This document shows, in pieces, positions 38,270 to 50,300 of a stretch of DNA of 64,000 bases. Source of the stretch: Phyto melanocephala (Eukaryota > Arthropoda > Insecta > Diptera > Rhinophoridae). The stretch spans positions 11,885,201 through 11,949,200 of the forward strand of contig OW799237.1 of the NCBI GenBank assembly GCA_941918925.1, written 5' to 3'. Numbering within the stretch: the stretch's first letter is position 1; every line of letters starts with the position of its first letter. The notes under the pieces were generated by a model, which ran no database searches, was not told the DNA's origin, and was given only the letters and a program-made list of their open reading frames with translations. Made by a program: the position numbers and the translations under genes.

Positions 38270-39247
38270 CAGCGCGTTATAAGTGTAAAAACTTATTAGA
38301 GATATTTGGAAGTTTATGCTGAGTTCGCTTGCACACTTCGAAGAATTTTCAATCGAGAAAGTGCACCTAATATGTCAACCATTATGAACAGTTAGAACAG
38401 TTAGCGGCAACGTACTGGCGGTTTTCTCGAAAAATATTGCTGTTGTAAACGAGACTCTCTCCTAGAACATAAAAACATCTGTTCGGCATGGATTTTAGCA
38501 ACAAAATTTACGAAGCCCCAGGAAGAGAATTTTGACAAAGGACCTCCATCTTCATGGGTCAAAAGTTAGGCTAATCAGGAGCTAACACTAGTTAACCATG
38601 AAAGGTATTGGTAATTCGTTCAATAGATAATGCCAATGTTTCGAAAAAAAAATGTTTTTTTGATGAACCGTATTTGCAAATTTGTATTTGAGAAACAAAT
38701 GCACTCACAACGATCAACTGTCTGGTGCAGATTATGGACAGGCGGTATAAGTAGGCCTTACTTTCTTGTCGATGAGGAAGAAATAGCAGTACCTGTGTAC
38801 AGCATTCATTACAGGAACACGATAACAGAGTTTTTGTAGACACAACTGGACGGCATGGATCTAAACGACATGTGTTTTTAGCAAGACAGAGCCACCTATC
38901 ACATCATTTATTAACAACCCATTTATTGCAGAAGCAATAAAAAATCCAAAATAATTTAAGAAATTCTGATGTCAAGTGGCCACAAGGATTATGCGACTTA
39001 ATGCCCTAATGCCTAAGTTCCTAAGCATAAATTCAAGCTCTAACGCGTCATTGGTGAAATATAGTCACATCTCAGTACAAAAGTCATGGACAAATTAATA
39101 AAAAGACTAAGCCTGTCATTAAAGCCGTTGAGGCCATTTAACATATATCTTAAACTATATCTAATATAAACATGTCTTTTTAATAATCCAATTAAGATAT
39201 TATGTTTATTTAAAAATAAAAAAGTGAATTTTTACTGAGACACCTTT
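38270..39247 (+). pseudogene. Tc1/mariner-type transposase, degraded, right TIR kept
   Basis: Plus-strand pieces in several frames: STVWCRLWTGGISRPYFLVD (family VTVWCGxWAGGIIGPYFF), VYSIHYRNTITEFL, LDGMDLNDMCF then QDRATYHII (second catalytic Asp), and SDVKWPQGLCDLMP (family DVNWPPRSCDLTP). It ends TTTTTACTGAGACACCTTTTA, the same TIR as the element at 45349-46727. The left TIR is not found. Confidence 0.75.
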
Positions 39248-39249
39248 TA

Positions 39250-40604
39250 TTGTTTAATATTTAATTTTGGTTTTCTTAAAAAATATTTGTAACTAGCATA
39301 AGCCGGGGACTTCGTCTGCGAAGTTATCAGGATCAAAGGTAGGTTGTGCGTTATCAATCTGGGTGCCAATTTTTTTTTTAGTTCCGTTTAACCGATTTTT
39401 CGGGGTTGATCCAACCATCCAATTATCTAAATATACAAACCATTAACATTTATTTTATTAGTAGGATGCGATACAACAAAACAGCTTTTTAAATCTTAAA
39501 TATTTTTAAAAGCATTTATGTTTGAAAAATCAATAGATAATTAATTTTAATGCTAATAAAATTTGGCCAAACTTTTACTGTAGATTATTAAACAATTTGC
39601 CAAAATTTATGCTCCCCTAGATAAACAATCACCACCAGCCATCAAGACGTAAAAAAAATTAGAATTGCAAATTTTATGCAAATTTAAAAAGAAATGTTTT
39701 TTTTTGTAGTTAGCACACAACAATGCCAACCAAAAACTTACGTGATTTCCTTTACACAAACAGAAATAAGGAAAATATGTACCTTAAACTCGTAATGCCA
39801 CAAGGAAAATTTACACAATAGATTCGCACAACAACAAGCAGCAGAACATTAAGTCAGAAGTTTAAATTATAATACAAAAGCAACAAATAATGACAGACGA
39901 AAGTGAGGAAAAACCGAAAAGATTAAAGAATAAAACTTAAATTATATAAATGTCAGATGCATAAATTATTTAAATAAGAAAAAGTAAATTATTGAAAAAG
40001 AAATTAACGGAGAATTGTATATCTCTATAAATGCATGCAAATGTACATGCACACTTTAAAAGAAAATATGGGGAAAAACCCCACGTTCAACAAGGAAATA
40101 AACTATTTGTTATTGAAATAACATGTGACAGGCGGAAAATGGTGCAATTTATATATGAATTGTCTCTGTAATCAACCCTTGTTTAATAGTATGTGTTTAT
40201 GAGCAGCCTTATGCATACACGCAGAATAAAACATTTATTTCTTTAATTATACTTTCTGTTGAAATAAATAGTTATTAAAAAAATAGTTCTTTTAACTTTA
40301 ATTTTGTTTTGGTATTTAAAATCAATTGCCCAATTCACAAGCTGTCGTAGTTGTTGTATACATTTTTTGATAATTTCTACATCATTTTTTTGTACAAGAC
40401 TAACAACAGTTTTACCTATGCTTATAGAATTGTTGTATAAACACATCATTGCTGGAAAAGTAAGTGCTATCTCCGTTTTTTATTAAGCAAATATGTTTAA
40501 GGTAAACATTTTATGACCCACTAAAAATAAAAAATTTAAAAAAAAAACCTGGCAACAACTTTTAGTTGCAGGCAAAAATTTCATAAGCTAAATACTTAAA
40601 AATG
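39250..40604. other. No gene recognised
   Basis: AT-rich. Contains a hairpin-rich patch at 39300-39400 (GGGGACTTCGTCTGCGAAGT), probably a repeat end, and otherwise nothing. Confidence 0.5.
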
Positions 40605-40609
40605 TTATA

Positions 40610-40880
40610 GATCTAATACAATAAAACCAGCAAGTCTCCATCTCTGACAAGCAAGTACAAGAATACGAATAACGCCCCCAAGCTGTATAAAAATGAAAGT
40701 AGCCGGATTTGATGGTACTTTGGTTGTATGGCCATAACAGCTGTTTTTGATGGAATGAACTTTAAACGTTGAATTTAAAGCTACTTTTTCGAACATTACT
40801 GGCCTTATATCACGAAAAGCACAAACAATGATGGCCTCCAAAGAGTCAATTATTGCTGGTTTATCAGTATAAACCAGTGA
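40610..40880 (-). pseudogene. Mariner-type transposase C-terminal fragment
   Basis: On the minus strand TDKPAIIDSLEAIIVCAFRD and IRPVMFEKV fit the family C-terminus (KPxTIDxLExNIxxxIxxIRPxMLEKV). The sequence then diverges. No TIR found. Confidence 0.4.
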
Positions 40881-40900
40881 GTTCTTGTGACCTCACAGTA

Positions 40901-41838
40901 AACAGGTGGGCGAAAAGAAATCACCCTATTGGAAGATGCTCTTATTTTTGCAAATGGCAGCCAATGTCAAATCTATTTTGACATTTGTGAACTAGACATA
41001 TGTAGAATACAAGTGAATAAGCCATGGAGTGATACAACCCCAATAACGCGGAATAATAGTCTCGAAGTTTCAGTGGACGATTTTTTTTTTTACCAAAATC
41101 ATAATGAGTGATGAGGCTCATTTTCACCTGAGCGGATACGTGAACAAACAATTCTACTGCTTCTAGGGTACCGAAAACCCAAGAGTAATGCAAGAGGAGC
41201 CGTTACACCTACCTGCTCAAAGTGACTGCATGGTGCGCTGTTCACGCTGGAGGAGTCATTAGGCCATTTTTTTTCGAGGACGCCGCTGGTCAAATGACAA
41301 CAGTGGACGGTGCGTCCTATAGAGCCATGATAGCCGTTTTTTTTTGCTGCAATTGAACGAATTTGGACTGGAGCACATGTGGTTCTAACAGGACGGAGCA
41401 AGAGCACACACTACGTGAACCACAACCGATATTCTAAAGTCGGCGTTCTCGGGACGCCTCATCTCTCGTTTTGGTAACTTACATTGGCCCGCATGATTGC
41501 CCGATTTAACCATTCCAGACTTTTGTTGTGGGTTTTTTTGAAGTCTCGTGTTTACGTAAACGAACTCGATACCCTAGAAGCCCTCAAGGACAACATTCGA
41601 CACGAGTGCGAGAATTTGTAGCCCAACGTTCTCGCCGAAGTGATGAAAAATGTCATAAAACGAGCCCGTATAGCAATCAATCGTGACGGCGCCCATTTGA
41701 CCGATATCATCTTCTCGGCTGGACCAATAAAATTCTAAGGTTCAAATAAACATAATCAAAAAACAGAATTGAAGTTTTTCATTGAGAAATAAATGAGAGC
41801 CAAAAAACATCAGATGACTTCTTTTGGCCCACCTTGTG
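40901..41838 (+). mobile_element. Tc1/mariner-type element, N-terminus deleted, TA-flanked
   Basis: The ends AGGTGGGCGAAAAGAAATCA (left) and AGGTGGGCCAAAAGAAGTCA (right, reverse-complemented) are inverted, with TA at 40899-40900 and 41839-41840. Inside, plus-strand frames give MSDEAHFHLSGYVNKQFYC (first Asp), VTAWCAVHAGGVIRPFFFED, TTVDGASYRAMIA, then PDLTIPDFFLWV-like sequence, SRVYVNELDTLEALKDNIR and INRDGAHLTDIIFS at the C-terminus. Frameshifts, stops and the missing DNA-binding N-terminus make it inactive. Minus-strand open frames here are shadows. Confidence 0.85.
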
Positions 41839-41840
41839 TA

Positions 41841-43594
41841 ATCAAAAGGTGTCAAATAATACTATCTTACAGAGCAATAGCTTAGTTAGTTATTCGAAAT
41901 CAACTTATTGTTTATTTTCGGGTCAATTAATTATTGGTTGTGGCCACCATTTGACACGTATTACCATCCTATCAAAACTACATTACGCACGGATCGATTT
42001 CATTCGTATTTTCAAACAAAATTTCATTGATCGTGGTGTGACCTTTAATGACCGTAACGCGAGCTTCTGTTTTTTTTTTTTAAAGAATTAAGATTCAATA
42101 ATATTACTAGTTTAATTCCGCTCCAAAGGATACAGTTCTCTGGATATAATGAAGTTAATAGGGTCCGTTGTGGATTAATCTCATTCCATTTGTGGCAATT
42201 TTGCTTTTTTTTTAACATGCTGATCAGAACTACGAAGTCATCTATAAGTTGAGCAAACCATGACTATTCTTTTAAGTAAATATGGACAACCTGGTAGCAT
42301 TGTCCAAGCATGATGCCGTTTGTACATGATGATTTGTCAGATAACACTAAAACCAAATGTCAAAAAAATTAACACAGTATGACCTTTTGCTTAACAGTTA
42401 AACTTTTTGTAAGTTTTAAGCTCGAAGCCGCTTATACAATATAAGCATTAAATAAAAATAAATATAAAATATAAAAGGCATTAATTGAAAATAAATACAA
42501 TATAAGCATTAAATAAAAAATATTGTTTGTTAAGTAAAATTTTGATACTAAAATATCGACCTCTCCCATATTAGTTAAAAATAATTAAATATAAATTTCA
42601 TCAATAATTTTATTATATCTATTAAATTTTTTTAAATTCCTCAAACGTTTTAAATTTATTTATGAATATGGGCGGAAGTACATAGAAATCGGTTGTGTGT
42701 GGAAAAAACATATTGAACAATTTAAGATCGGCTTTGTTTTTCTAGGCAGAATTTCAGAATTTCTTTTTTTTTTCTTAAATATCTGTTCTTTTTATTTCTC
42801 CTTGTATCATTATAAAACTAATACCCTTCTCTATGTGATATCCTTCTGAAGAACATTAAGCATTAAATTATTAACGTATATAAAATCAATGTTAAATATT
42901 AAAGAAAAATTCAGAACAAAAACCTTTTTTGTTTTTGCTACAGTAACTAATAAAATTTGTGTAGTGATGTTAAAGAAAAAAAAACGTACATATAAATATG
43001 TAGATACATTAACTAAACTTGATATTTTTGGTAAATATTTTTATAGATTGTTTGAAAAACTATTATTACTTGTTACACCATTTCAGTTTGTAGCTTATAG
43101 TTTTAATAATTATGAATGTATTTAATTTAAAAAAGAAAAATAATATAAAATAATAAAAATTATAATGAGAAAAAAATGTTGAAACTTAAGTAACATGTTG
43201 TCTTAATATTTTCTTTCTATTTTTTTTTACAAAAAAAATATATACAAAGGATCTTATGTTTTGCTCTTGGATTTGGTGTTGCATTTCTATTCACAATATA
43301 AATTGATGATAAAATTAGTCGAAGAGAGTAAATGCTGATGTTGACATTTCATTTAATCATAAAATATTAAATAAGAAAACATATATTCCGTTACACACAT
43401 ACATATATGCATGTATTTGTTTGTTAAGGGTAAATATTCTAAAAGCAACAACAAATACTAAAGAACAAAACATTACCCACACCACAAACAAACTTATTCT
43501 TCTCATACTCTGGTTTGACAAATAACGGGAAAGAAAAATAAAAACAAACTAATATTGTACTATTATATTTATGGGAGGAAGTAAGCTCATATAA
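41841..43594. other. No gene recognised
   Basis: AT-rich. A 61-bp-spaced direct repeat of ACAATATAAGCATTAAATAA occurs at 42436 and 42497. Confidence 0.5.
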
Positions 43595-44476
43595 AACAAG
43601 TAAAAGCGCTATATTCGGCCGTGCCGAATCTTATATACCCTTCACTACGTGTAGTCATGCAATAACAGTAGTTTGTACCACCATTCATCTCATATGAAAT
43701 ACGTACATACAAATACGTACATATAAAAAACATACATATATAAAAAAAATCCCATTGTAAAATTATAAATTTACGTATGTATGTTAAAAAAAAAATAAAA
43801 AAATAAATTTAAAAAAAAAATTTAAAAAAAATTTAAAAAAAAATTAAAAAAAAATTTTTTTTAAAAAATAATTAAAATATATATAATAAATATGAAAAAA
43901 AAAAAAATTTAAAAAAAAATTATAATAAGAATATAAATAATATATTAAATAAAAAATAAAAAAAAAATACAAAAAAAAAATTTAAAAAAAAATTTAAAAA
44001 ATATAAAAAAAAAATTTTTTTTTGGCTCAGCTGGGATTCGATGCCACGTTTTCTCTAACCAGTATACACGTTTGTATGTACATATGTATGTTGTTGTAAT
44101 GTTGTTTTTGTGAAAAAAAAATCGAGGTGGTCGTGGGTTTTTGCTCATATCTCAGTTGTTTATGAACCGATGCTTCTGATTTTCAATACCGATCTATTCC
44201 CGAATATTTCTGATATTTTAATACCTCACCCAGGTCCAAGTGAGGTCGGGGGGCTTCAAAAAGTTGATTTAAACATACACACGGACAGACGGACAGACGG
44301 CCAGACGGTCAGACGGTCAGACGGACAGACTGACAGACTGACAGAGCTTAATCGACTCCCCTATTCATAAGCTTTCAGAAAATATATACTTTATGGGGTC
44401 GGAAATGAAAATTGTAGAAATTTCCCACGGAATGACAAACCTATATATACCCTTTTTCACTGTGTGAAGGGTATAA
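43595..44476 (+). mobile_element. Helentron-like (DINE-1-type) element, both ends present
   Basis: The 5' end is AACAAGTAAAAGCGCTATAT, then the palindrome ATTCGGCCGTGCCGAAT and TATACCCTTCAC. The 3' part has the GACGGACAGACGG microsatellite (44280-44345), CCCTATTCATAAGCTTTCAG, and the terminal stem-loop TATACCCTTTTTCACTGTGTG/AAGGGTATA. The middle (43785-44020) has expanded into A-rich low-complexity sequence. Non-coding. Confidence 0.8.
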
Positions 44477-45346
44477 ATATACTAATACATATGTATGTAT
44501 TCATGTGTGTGAATATTTGTACCACTCCAGTTCTTACACTGATAAGTAATCGTTGTTATTATTAGTTGTTTGTAAATACAAATACAATTTTTATGCGAAT
44601 TGTTGTCGAATAGGATTGTTGGGGTCAAACATAAACATGAAGTCACCAACACACTATACAATATACAACAATAAAATCAGCAATTACATCTAATTTGGCA
44701 TGGTTATATAACGTGCTTATAGAATGTGTCATGGATATGATGAGTTGACAAATCTTTTACTATGGCATACACACAAGCACACATACCCAATATTGTACGA
44801 ATAAATATATAATTTGTTGAAGTCTATAAAAACAATCAAAGTGGCCAATCACTAATTTGTTACATGCATAAGTTGCTTTCTTGACTAGTTGTTGTTTGAG
44901 TTTATATGTCAATTTTTACAAATTATTTATAAGCGAAAAAATTTTGAAAAACTTTTTCTTTATTGATATGTAGTATGTTTGTGTGTGTTTATGAATGTGT
45001 ATAAGTATGAATAATCAGTGATTATTGTTGTCAGTTATAATGGAAATAAAACTTGACTTTTATATTGAAGAAAGAATGTTTGCAATAGACCCTTTAATCT
45101 CAATTACAAATGTATGTATGTAGTTTTGCAAGGCAGTTTCGGCAAAAAAAAATATGTATGTCAAACGTTGGGTCACTTTTTGTTAGTTGTACCTTTAGTA
45201 TTTACAGTCAGATTTTACAGTATAATATATCAATATTTTGTCACCAGAAGACCAAGGTTTTGCTTTAATATTCAGTGACCTCGATAAATATTAAAAAATT
45301 TGTCCCCTACATTTGACTTTTATATGACTATAGTAATCCATAGTAA
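44477..45346. other. No gene recognised
   Basis: AT-rich DNA with ATGTATGTAT stretches and nothing else. Confidence 0.55.
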
Positions 45347-45348
45347 TA

Positions 45349-46727
45349 AAGGGTGTTTCAGTAGGAATACAGTTTCTCATAAAAAAATATAAGCACGCAT
45401 TTTTTAATTAGTTGTGATTTTTTATTGTATTTAAAAAATAAGACATTTTCTGATTAAGTTTTAAAGAAAATATCCATCAAATGGCCCCCACGGGTATGAT
45501 AACATGCCATGGATAGGTAGGTAGAACAGCCAGCTGTTGTGCAGCTCACTTGCATCCATTATATTGATCCCTTTGTGATACCTGAATATAATAGAAAATA
45601 AGAAAAAGTGAAACAGACTAGTGCAGAGTCTCTGGCGGAAATCGAACCTGCAATCCGCAGACTAGTAGACCAGTACACTCATGAATAGTCCACCGAGGCA
45701 CCCTATGACATGCCATTACTTTTATCAAGAAATTTTCCATGACTTTTTCGCAGAGATGTGACCGATAACGCGTTGGATCTAAGATTCGAACTCAGGAAAT
45801 ATTTCTTTTTTATTTACATAAACCCAAGATTTTACAAAACCCAAAAATATTGCACGGCATTAAATCGCCAGTTGACATAAGAATTTCTTGAGATTGAGAG
45901 TGTTTTGAAAATCGTTTCTGCAATAAATGAATTGATTCATGCTTGGTGTTGCAGGTGGCTGCATTTTGCTTAAATCACATGTCATACAGATCCATGCTAT
46001 CCAGTTGAGGCCACAATAACTCCGTTATCATGACCCTGTAATGAATGTCCTTCACAGTACCCGTAATTTTGGACCCAATCACATCCCCTGATCAAAATCC
46101 GCACCAGATGCAGAATGCAGTCGCTTGTGCATTAGTTTTTCATTGAATGCATTAAATTTTTTACGGTGGCCATATGAACGAAGTTGAGTGCCATTTATAA
46201 ATGTTTTGATTATATTTCAAGTCGATCATAAAGTTTTGGAAATACATAGCTCAAATTCTCTGCATTTTATTTTAAAAAAAGTTTTCAAGTCCTTATTGGA
46301 AAACCCCTTTATATTCACGAAGCATTAAATCAGAGATGACATTGACTTTATTTTGCTCCATTACTTTCTAAGAGAATTACCGGTGTTTTCCATGGTCTTC
46401 GGCTCTGAGCTCCTTGTTAGCTAAATTTTATATGCATGAAGACGGATGATATTTGTTAAAATTCGCTGCTTAGTGCTTTGTAAAATTTGAACTTGTGGAG
46501 AACGATATCGAGAAAGCGTTTTCAGCAACACTGTTGTTTATAACAGCCATATTTGTAAGAGATCGAGCGTTACGGTGAAACACAGGAGTTTTGCTGTCCA
46601 TCCATCCCAATTTCCTAATTTATTTTGATCACTCTTCGAATAGTTGAAACATTATTTTGAAGTTTCCACTTAAACAAAATAAAATTAAAACCAAATTTAA
46701 AAAGTGCCTTCTTACTGAGACACCCTT
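45349..46727 (-). mobile_element. Tc1/mariner-type element with both TIRs, decayed transposase
   Basis: TIRs AAGGGTGTTTCAGTAGGAAT (left) and AAGGGTGTCTCAGTAAGAAG (right, reverse-complemented) are flanked by TA (45347-45348 and 46728-46729). The transposase on the minus strand is broken: VAENAFSISFST, WCGFWSGDVIGSKI (frame-adjusted), VKDIHYRVMITELLWPQLDS, FKQNAATCNTKHESIHLLQK (second catalytic Asp replaced by Asn), and RGGHLMDIFFKT at the C-terminus. A SINE (45511-45707) is inserted in it. Same family as 38270-39247. Confidence 0.85.
45511..45707 (-). mobile_element. tRNA-derived SINE nested in a mariner element
   Basis: ACATGCCAT occurs on both sides (45502-45510 and 45708-45716), the target duplication in the host element. 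On the minus strand the B box is GGTTCGATTTCC (one change from the 34-kb copy), with the shared body (GCTGCACAACAGCTGGCTG) and a CTACCTACCTATCC tail. Confidence 0.88.
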
Positions 46728-47054
46728 TACTTCCTTAGCAAAATTATGTAAGATTTTGCGATGTTTTATTTTTTAATACTAGAGTGATACATTTGGATTA
46801 TTGACACTGAAATCTGATGTGAAAATACAAGAAGGAGTAAACTAGAGATCAAAATATTTATTTTCTGAGGACAGAAACATCGATATATCACATCTTAAGA
46901 CTCAACAGTAAATACCGATCCTAAACAAAAATTATAAAAACACCCCTCAACATTCCACCATTTTTCCATAAATATTTTGATAAGTTTCTATTTTCTATAT
47001 TCTTTTTTATATTTTGAAACTGAATTATTAATTACAAAGCATTTTTAATCTAAT

Positions 47055-47190
47055 AGTAGTTTCACACTTTAGGTTTTAATAAAAAAACTTAGTTTTAACC
47101 CTAAAACCGATCATGTGAACTCAAACTCGGCTACTAAAAATTTTAAAATCAAAACCAGGTTTTAACTTTAGGTGTGAAAACACAATTAAA
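47055..47190. repeat. Small inverted-repeat element (probable MITE)
   Basis: The ends GTTTCACACTTTAGGTTTTA and GTTTTCACACCTAAAGTTAAA (right, reverse-complemented) are inverted, with more partial symmetry inside. It lies about 50 bp downstream of the pickpocket stop codon, so it is probably in or next to its 3' UTR. Confidence 0.5.
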
Positions 47191-47242
47191 GCTTAAAATC
47201 TATTGAAAAAAATGTTAATATTTTTGAGCTAATTTTTCTCAT

Positions 47243-47349
47243 TTAAGTTAATAATCTCCTCGCAAATCGCACAGTAAAATAATAAATAATTTCCATAAAA
47301 CTCAAAGCACTGCAGCCCAAAAAGAAACCAACCAGACCACCAATATAAA
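47243..47349 (-). CDS. ppk exon 8 (TM2, pore, stop)
   Basis: Codes residues 543-577 and TAA. GGLVGFFLGCSALSFMEIIY is TM2, with the G-x-S selectivity triplet (GCS) and the conserved Glu. The cytoplasmic tail is short (FTVRFARRLLT). The acceptor is ATTTTCAG|TTTATA. Confidence 0.93.
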
Positions 47350-50300
47350 CTGAAAATATTAAAACAAATTAAAAAAATTTGAATTCATTAAAAGCATTTC
47401 AGTTTCAAACAAATATTTCCGTTGACACTTACCCAGGACATCGGCAAATGAAAATATGACATCACGACGCAGTTGCATTTTGGGATAATCGATAATGCCC
47501 CACTGTAAATTGGCGCCCAAAAACCAAGCACGAGAACGCTAACAAACAAAACACATGATTAGAAATGTCTACCTAATAATTGTTTTTTTTTAACAAATTT
47601 GTAAAATTTTCAAACTTACATACGATTGTACAAAGAAATTCGAATTGTCACAATTGGGCAGACAATTGCAATCGATCTTATAGCGATCGGAATTTAGGGA
47701 AATCATTTCCTCTGTAAAACATAGAAAAGGAAAATTTGTGAATAAATATTTTCTCATTTGTTATGTAGAATAAAACTAACTTTTGAGTCTGGCTATACAA
47801 GCCAAACCCCTTAAACCACAAATAGGCAGAACACGGCCATTGCGCACTAAAATTTTTAAAAGAAAATGTTTTAAAATCATTAAGTAAATACTACTAACCA
47901 CTAGACCGTGGCTTTTTTGCCACTTTTTATTTGCATTTACACTCACACTTATTCCTATAAAAATGAGGCGCACATCTGCACACTTTTAAAGCGAGAAATA
48001 AACGGCATTCGGCCAAGCACAAACCAAAACTATAGACGGGCGACGTAAGCATATCCTCAGCCTCGTATTTAAAACGACATTTACGCTGTTTAGTGGAAAA
48101 TCTAGTAAAAAAGGGTAATAATATTAAACACAGTTAAATTATTATTTTAGCTTTATCTAACGCTGTAGCTGCCTTGTCGGTATAAATTTCCAAAGCAATC
48201 AATTCCACTGTGGTATAATCACTTTCGCCAAATGTGTAACGTTGCTTTGTTATGCTCGGTATATCACCCGAACTATGAAAATACACATCATAAGCTGTCG
48301 ATAGATTAATTATTTGAGCATAAATTTCACCATCCAATGGATGTACTGTCACCCGATCACCATGATTCAACAAGCCCCATTCATTATTCTTCCAATACTG
48401 GTATGAGTTGTAACGAGCCACTAAACTATTGACCGAATGGCATATGCCAAATTCGGTCTGAGTTTCAAAAATGTACATTTTTATGGCAGCACCACTGCTT
48501 ATTTCCGGCTCAAATTGCCATTTTAATTCATGCAGCAGATCTAAGTATTTATCGCTTGTAGTGCCATAAGTCTTATTCATAGGTAATTGTTCTATGTTAT
48601 CGTAGGAGAGCCGGGCTAACTTTTCTACGAAATTTTTAAAACCGTCCACATCTTCCTCGGTAAAAAAGATATCAGGGTGATTCCTGTGAGAAGAGATGAA
48701 AAATAAAGTTTTCATTCTAATATGGGATAATATTAAACAAAGATTTTAAATTCACAAAACCTGATTCTTCACTTGAGCTTTCGTTAAAATATAGGCATGA
48801 CTATACACAGACTATGAACTAGAGTAAACTCTAGCTTACGAAATAAACTACAGTCCATCTACGAACTATATACGATTAATTGTTAAGTAAACGGTAATCA
48901 AGATTATAATCCAGACAAAAATTACGACTTTTACACATTTTATGTACCACCACGACACAAAATGTCAACTCTTCCAAAAATGCTTTACGATTACAGTACT
49001 GTAGATACCAAAACCAACCTTAATTCCTTAATATTTAATTGACAAGTACAGTACTCTCAGCACAAATATACGACTTTAGTTTTGTAAGGTTAAGCTTTTG
49101 ATATACCTGTACCGCTTCAATACTATGGATACAAAAATACGCTCATAATCTTTTAGTGCAGTATTGCTATTGGACAAATACAAAATAATTCTATTAAATC
49201 AAAAATATTTTTTTAAAAACTATGAATTTACATGTTAGTGTTGGCATTTTCAGCACAAATCCATTTCACGTTTTTTACAATTATTGTGCAGTTCAGTTTA
49301 GTGTTCCCTTTTTATACCCTTCACCTGTGGTGCACAAGGGTATATATAACTTTGTCATTCCGGTTGTAAGTTCTACAATTTTCATTTCCGACCCCATGAA
49401 GTATATATTTTCTGAAAGCTTATGAATACAGGAGTCCATTAACCCTTGTCCGTCTGTCCGTCTGCCCGTGTGTTGGTTGAAATCAACTTTTAGAAGCAAC
49501 CATATGTTCCTCAGATCTGTGTATGGTATCAATATTTTCGAAATATCCAGGAATCACCTCATAAGTTTCTGAGATATGAGCAAAAAAAAACACGACTGCC
49601 TCTGTTTTTCCCATATTTTTACCACCAAAATTAAATAATAAATAATAATTCATAAGTACCCTTGCTACTATTTGAAGATATAATATGCTTCTAGAGATAT
49701 TCGTGAAAAATTTTGGATAAAGCGGGCTCTAATCGGTAAAGTTATAGGCAAAATTTTTTTTTAATATATATTCCAAAAATTTACAAACAAAAATCAATTT
49801 ATTTTTAGCTTCTAGACAACCGAGAGAGTCAATATTGGTATCATCAACGTAACGGATTTGATTAAAATTCATGTTGGCCGCCACTACAAAATGGCGGACA
49901 GTAAATTTATATATGGATCAAATCTGGTATTTTAAAATGTAACTTCTTGAACCGCCTCAATTTTGGTATCAAATGAAAGGGCTTGACCACTAGAATACAG
50001 TAAATTATTAAAAAATGTAAAAGCCAAGGTGGCCTCTGAAACAAAATGGCGGAACAAACTTTTTTAACCCCATCAATATGGGTATCAAATGAAAGAGATT
50101 TACTACACATAGAAAACGGTATCGGTTGTGAGTACCGCAAATGTTGCCAATTGCATAGTTTAGTTGTGATAGTAGTATTTTAGAGGTATATCTATAGAAC
50201 TTTGATTCGGAATATAAATATTAGTCAGCACTAATAAATGTTGATTCTTGCATTATAAATTTTAAATTCACAAATAAAATTTCAATTGCAGGAACTGAAC

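Noticed and set aside
41099..41407. 102-codon minus-strand open frame
   Set aside because: Shadow of the plus-strand mariner transposase between its TIRs.
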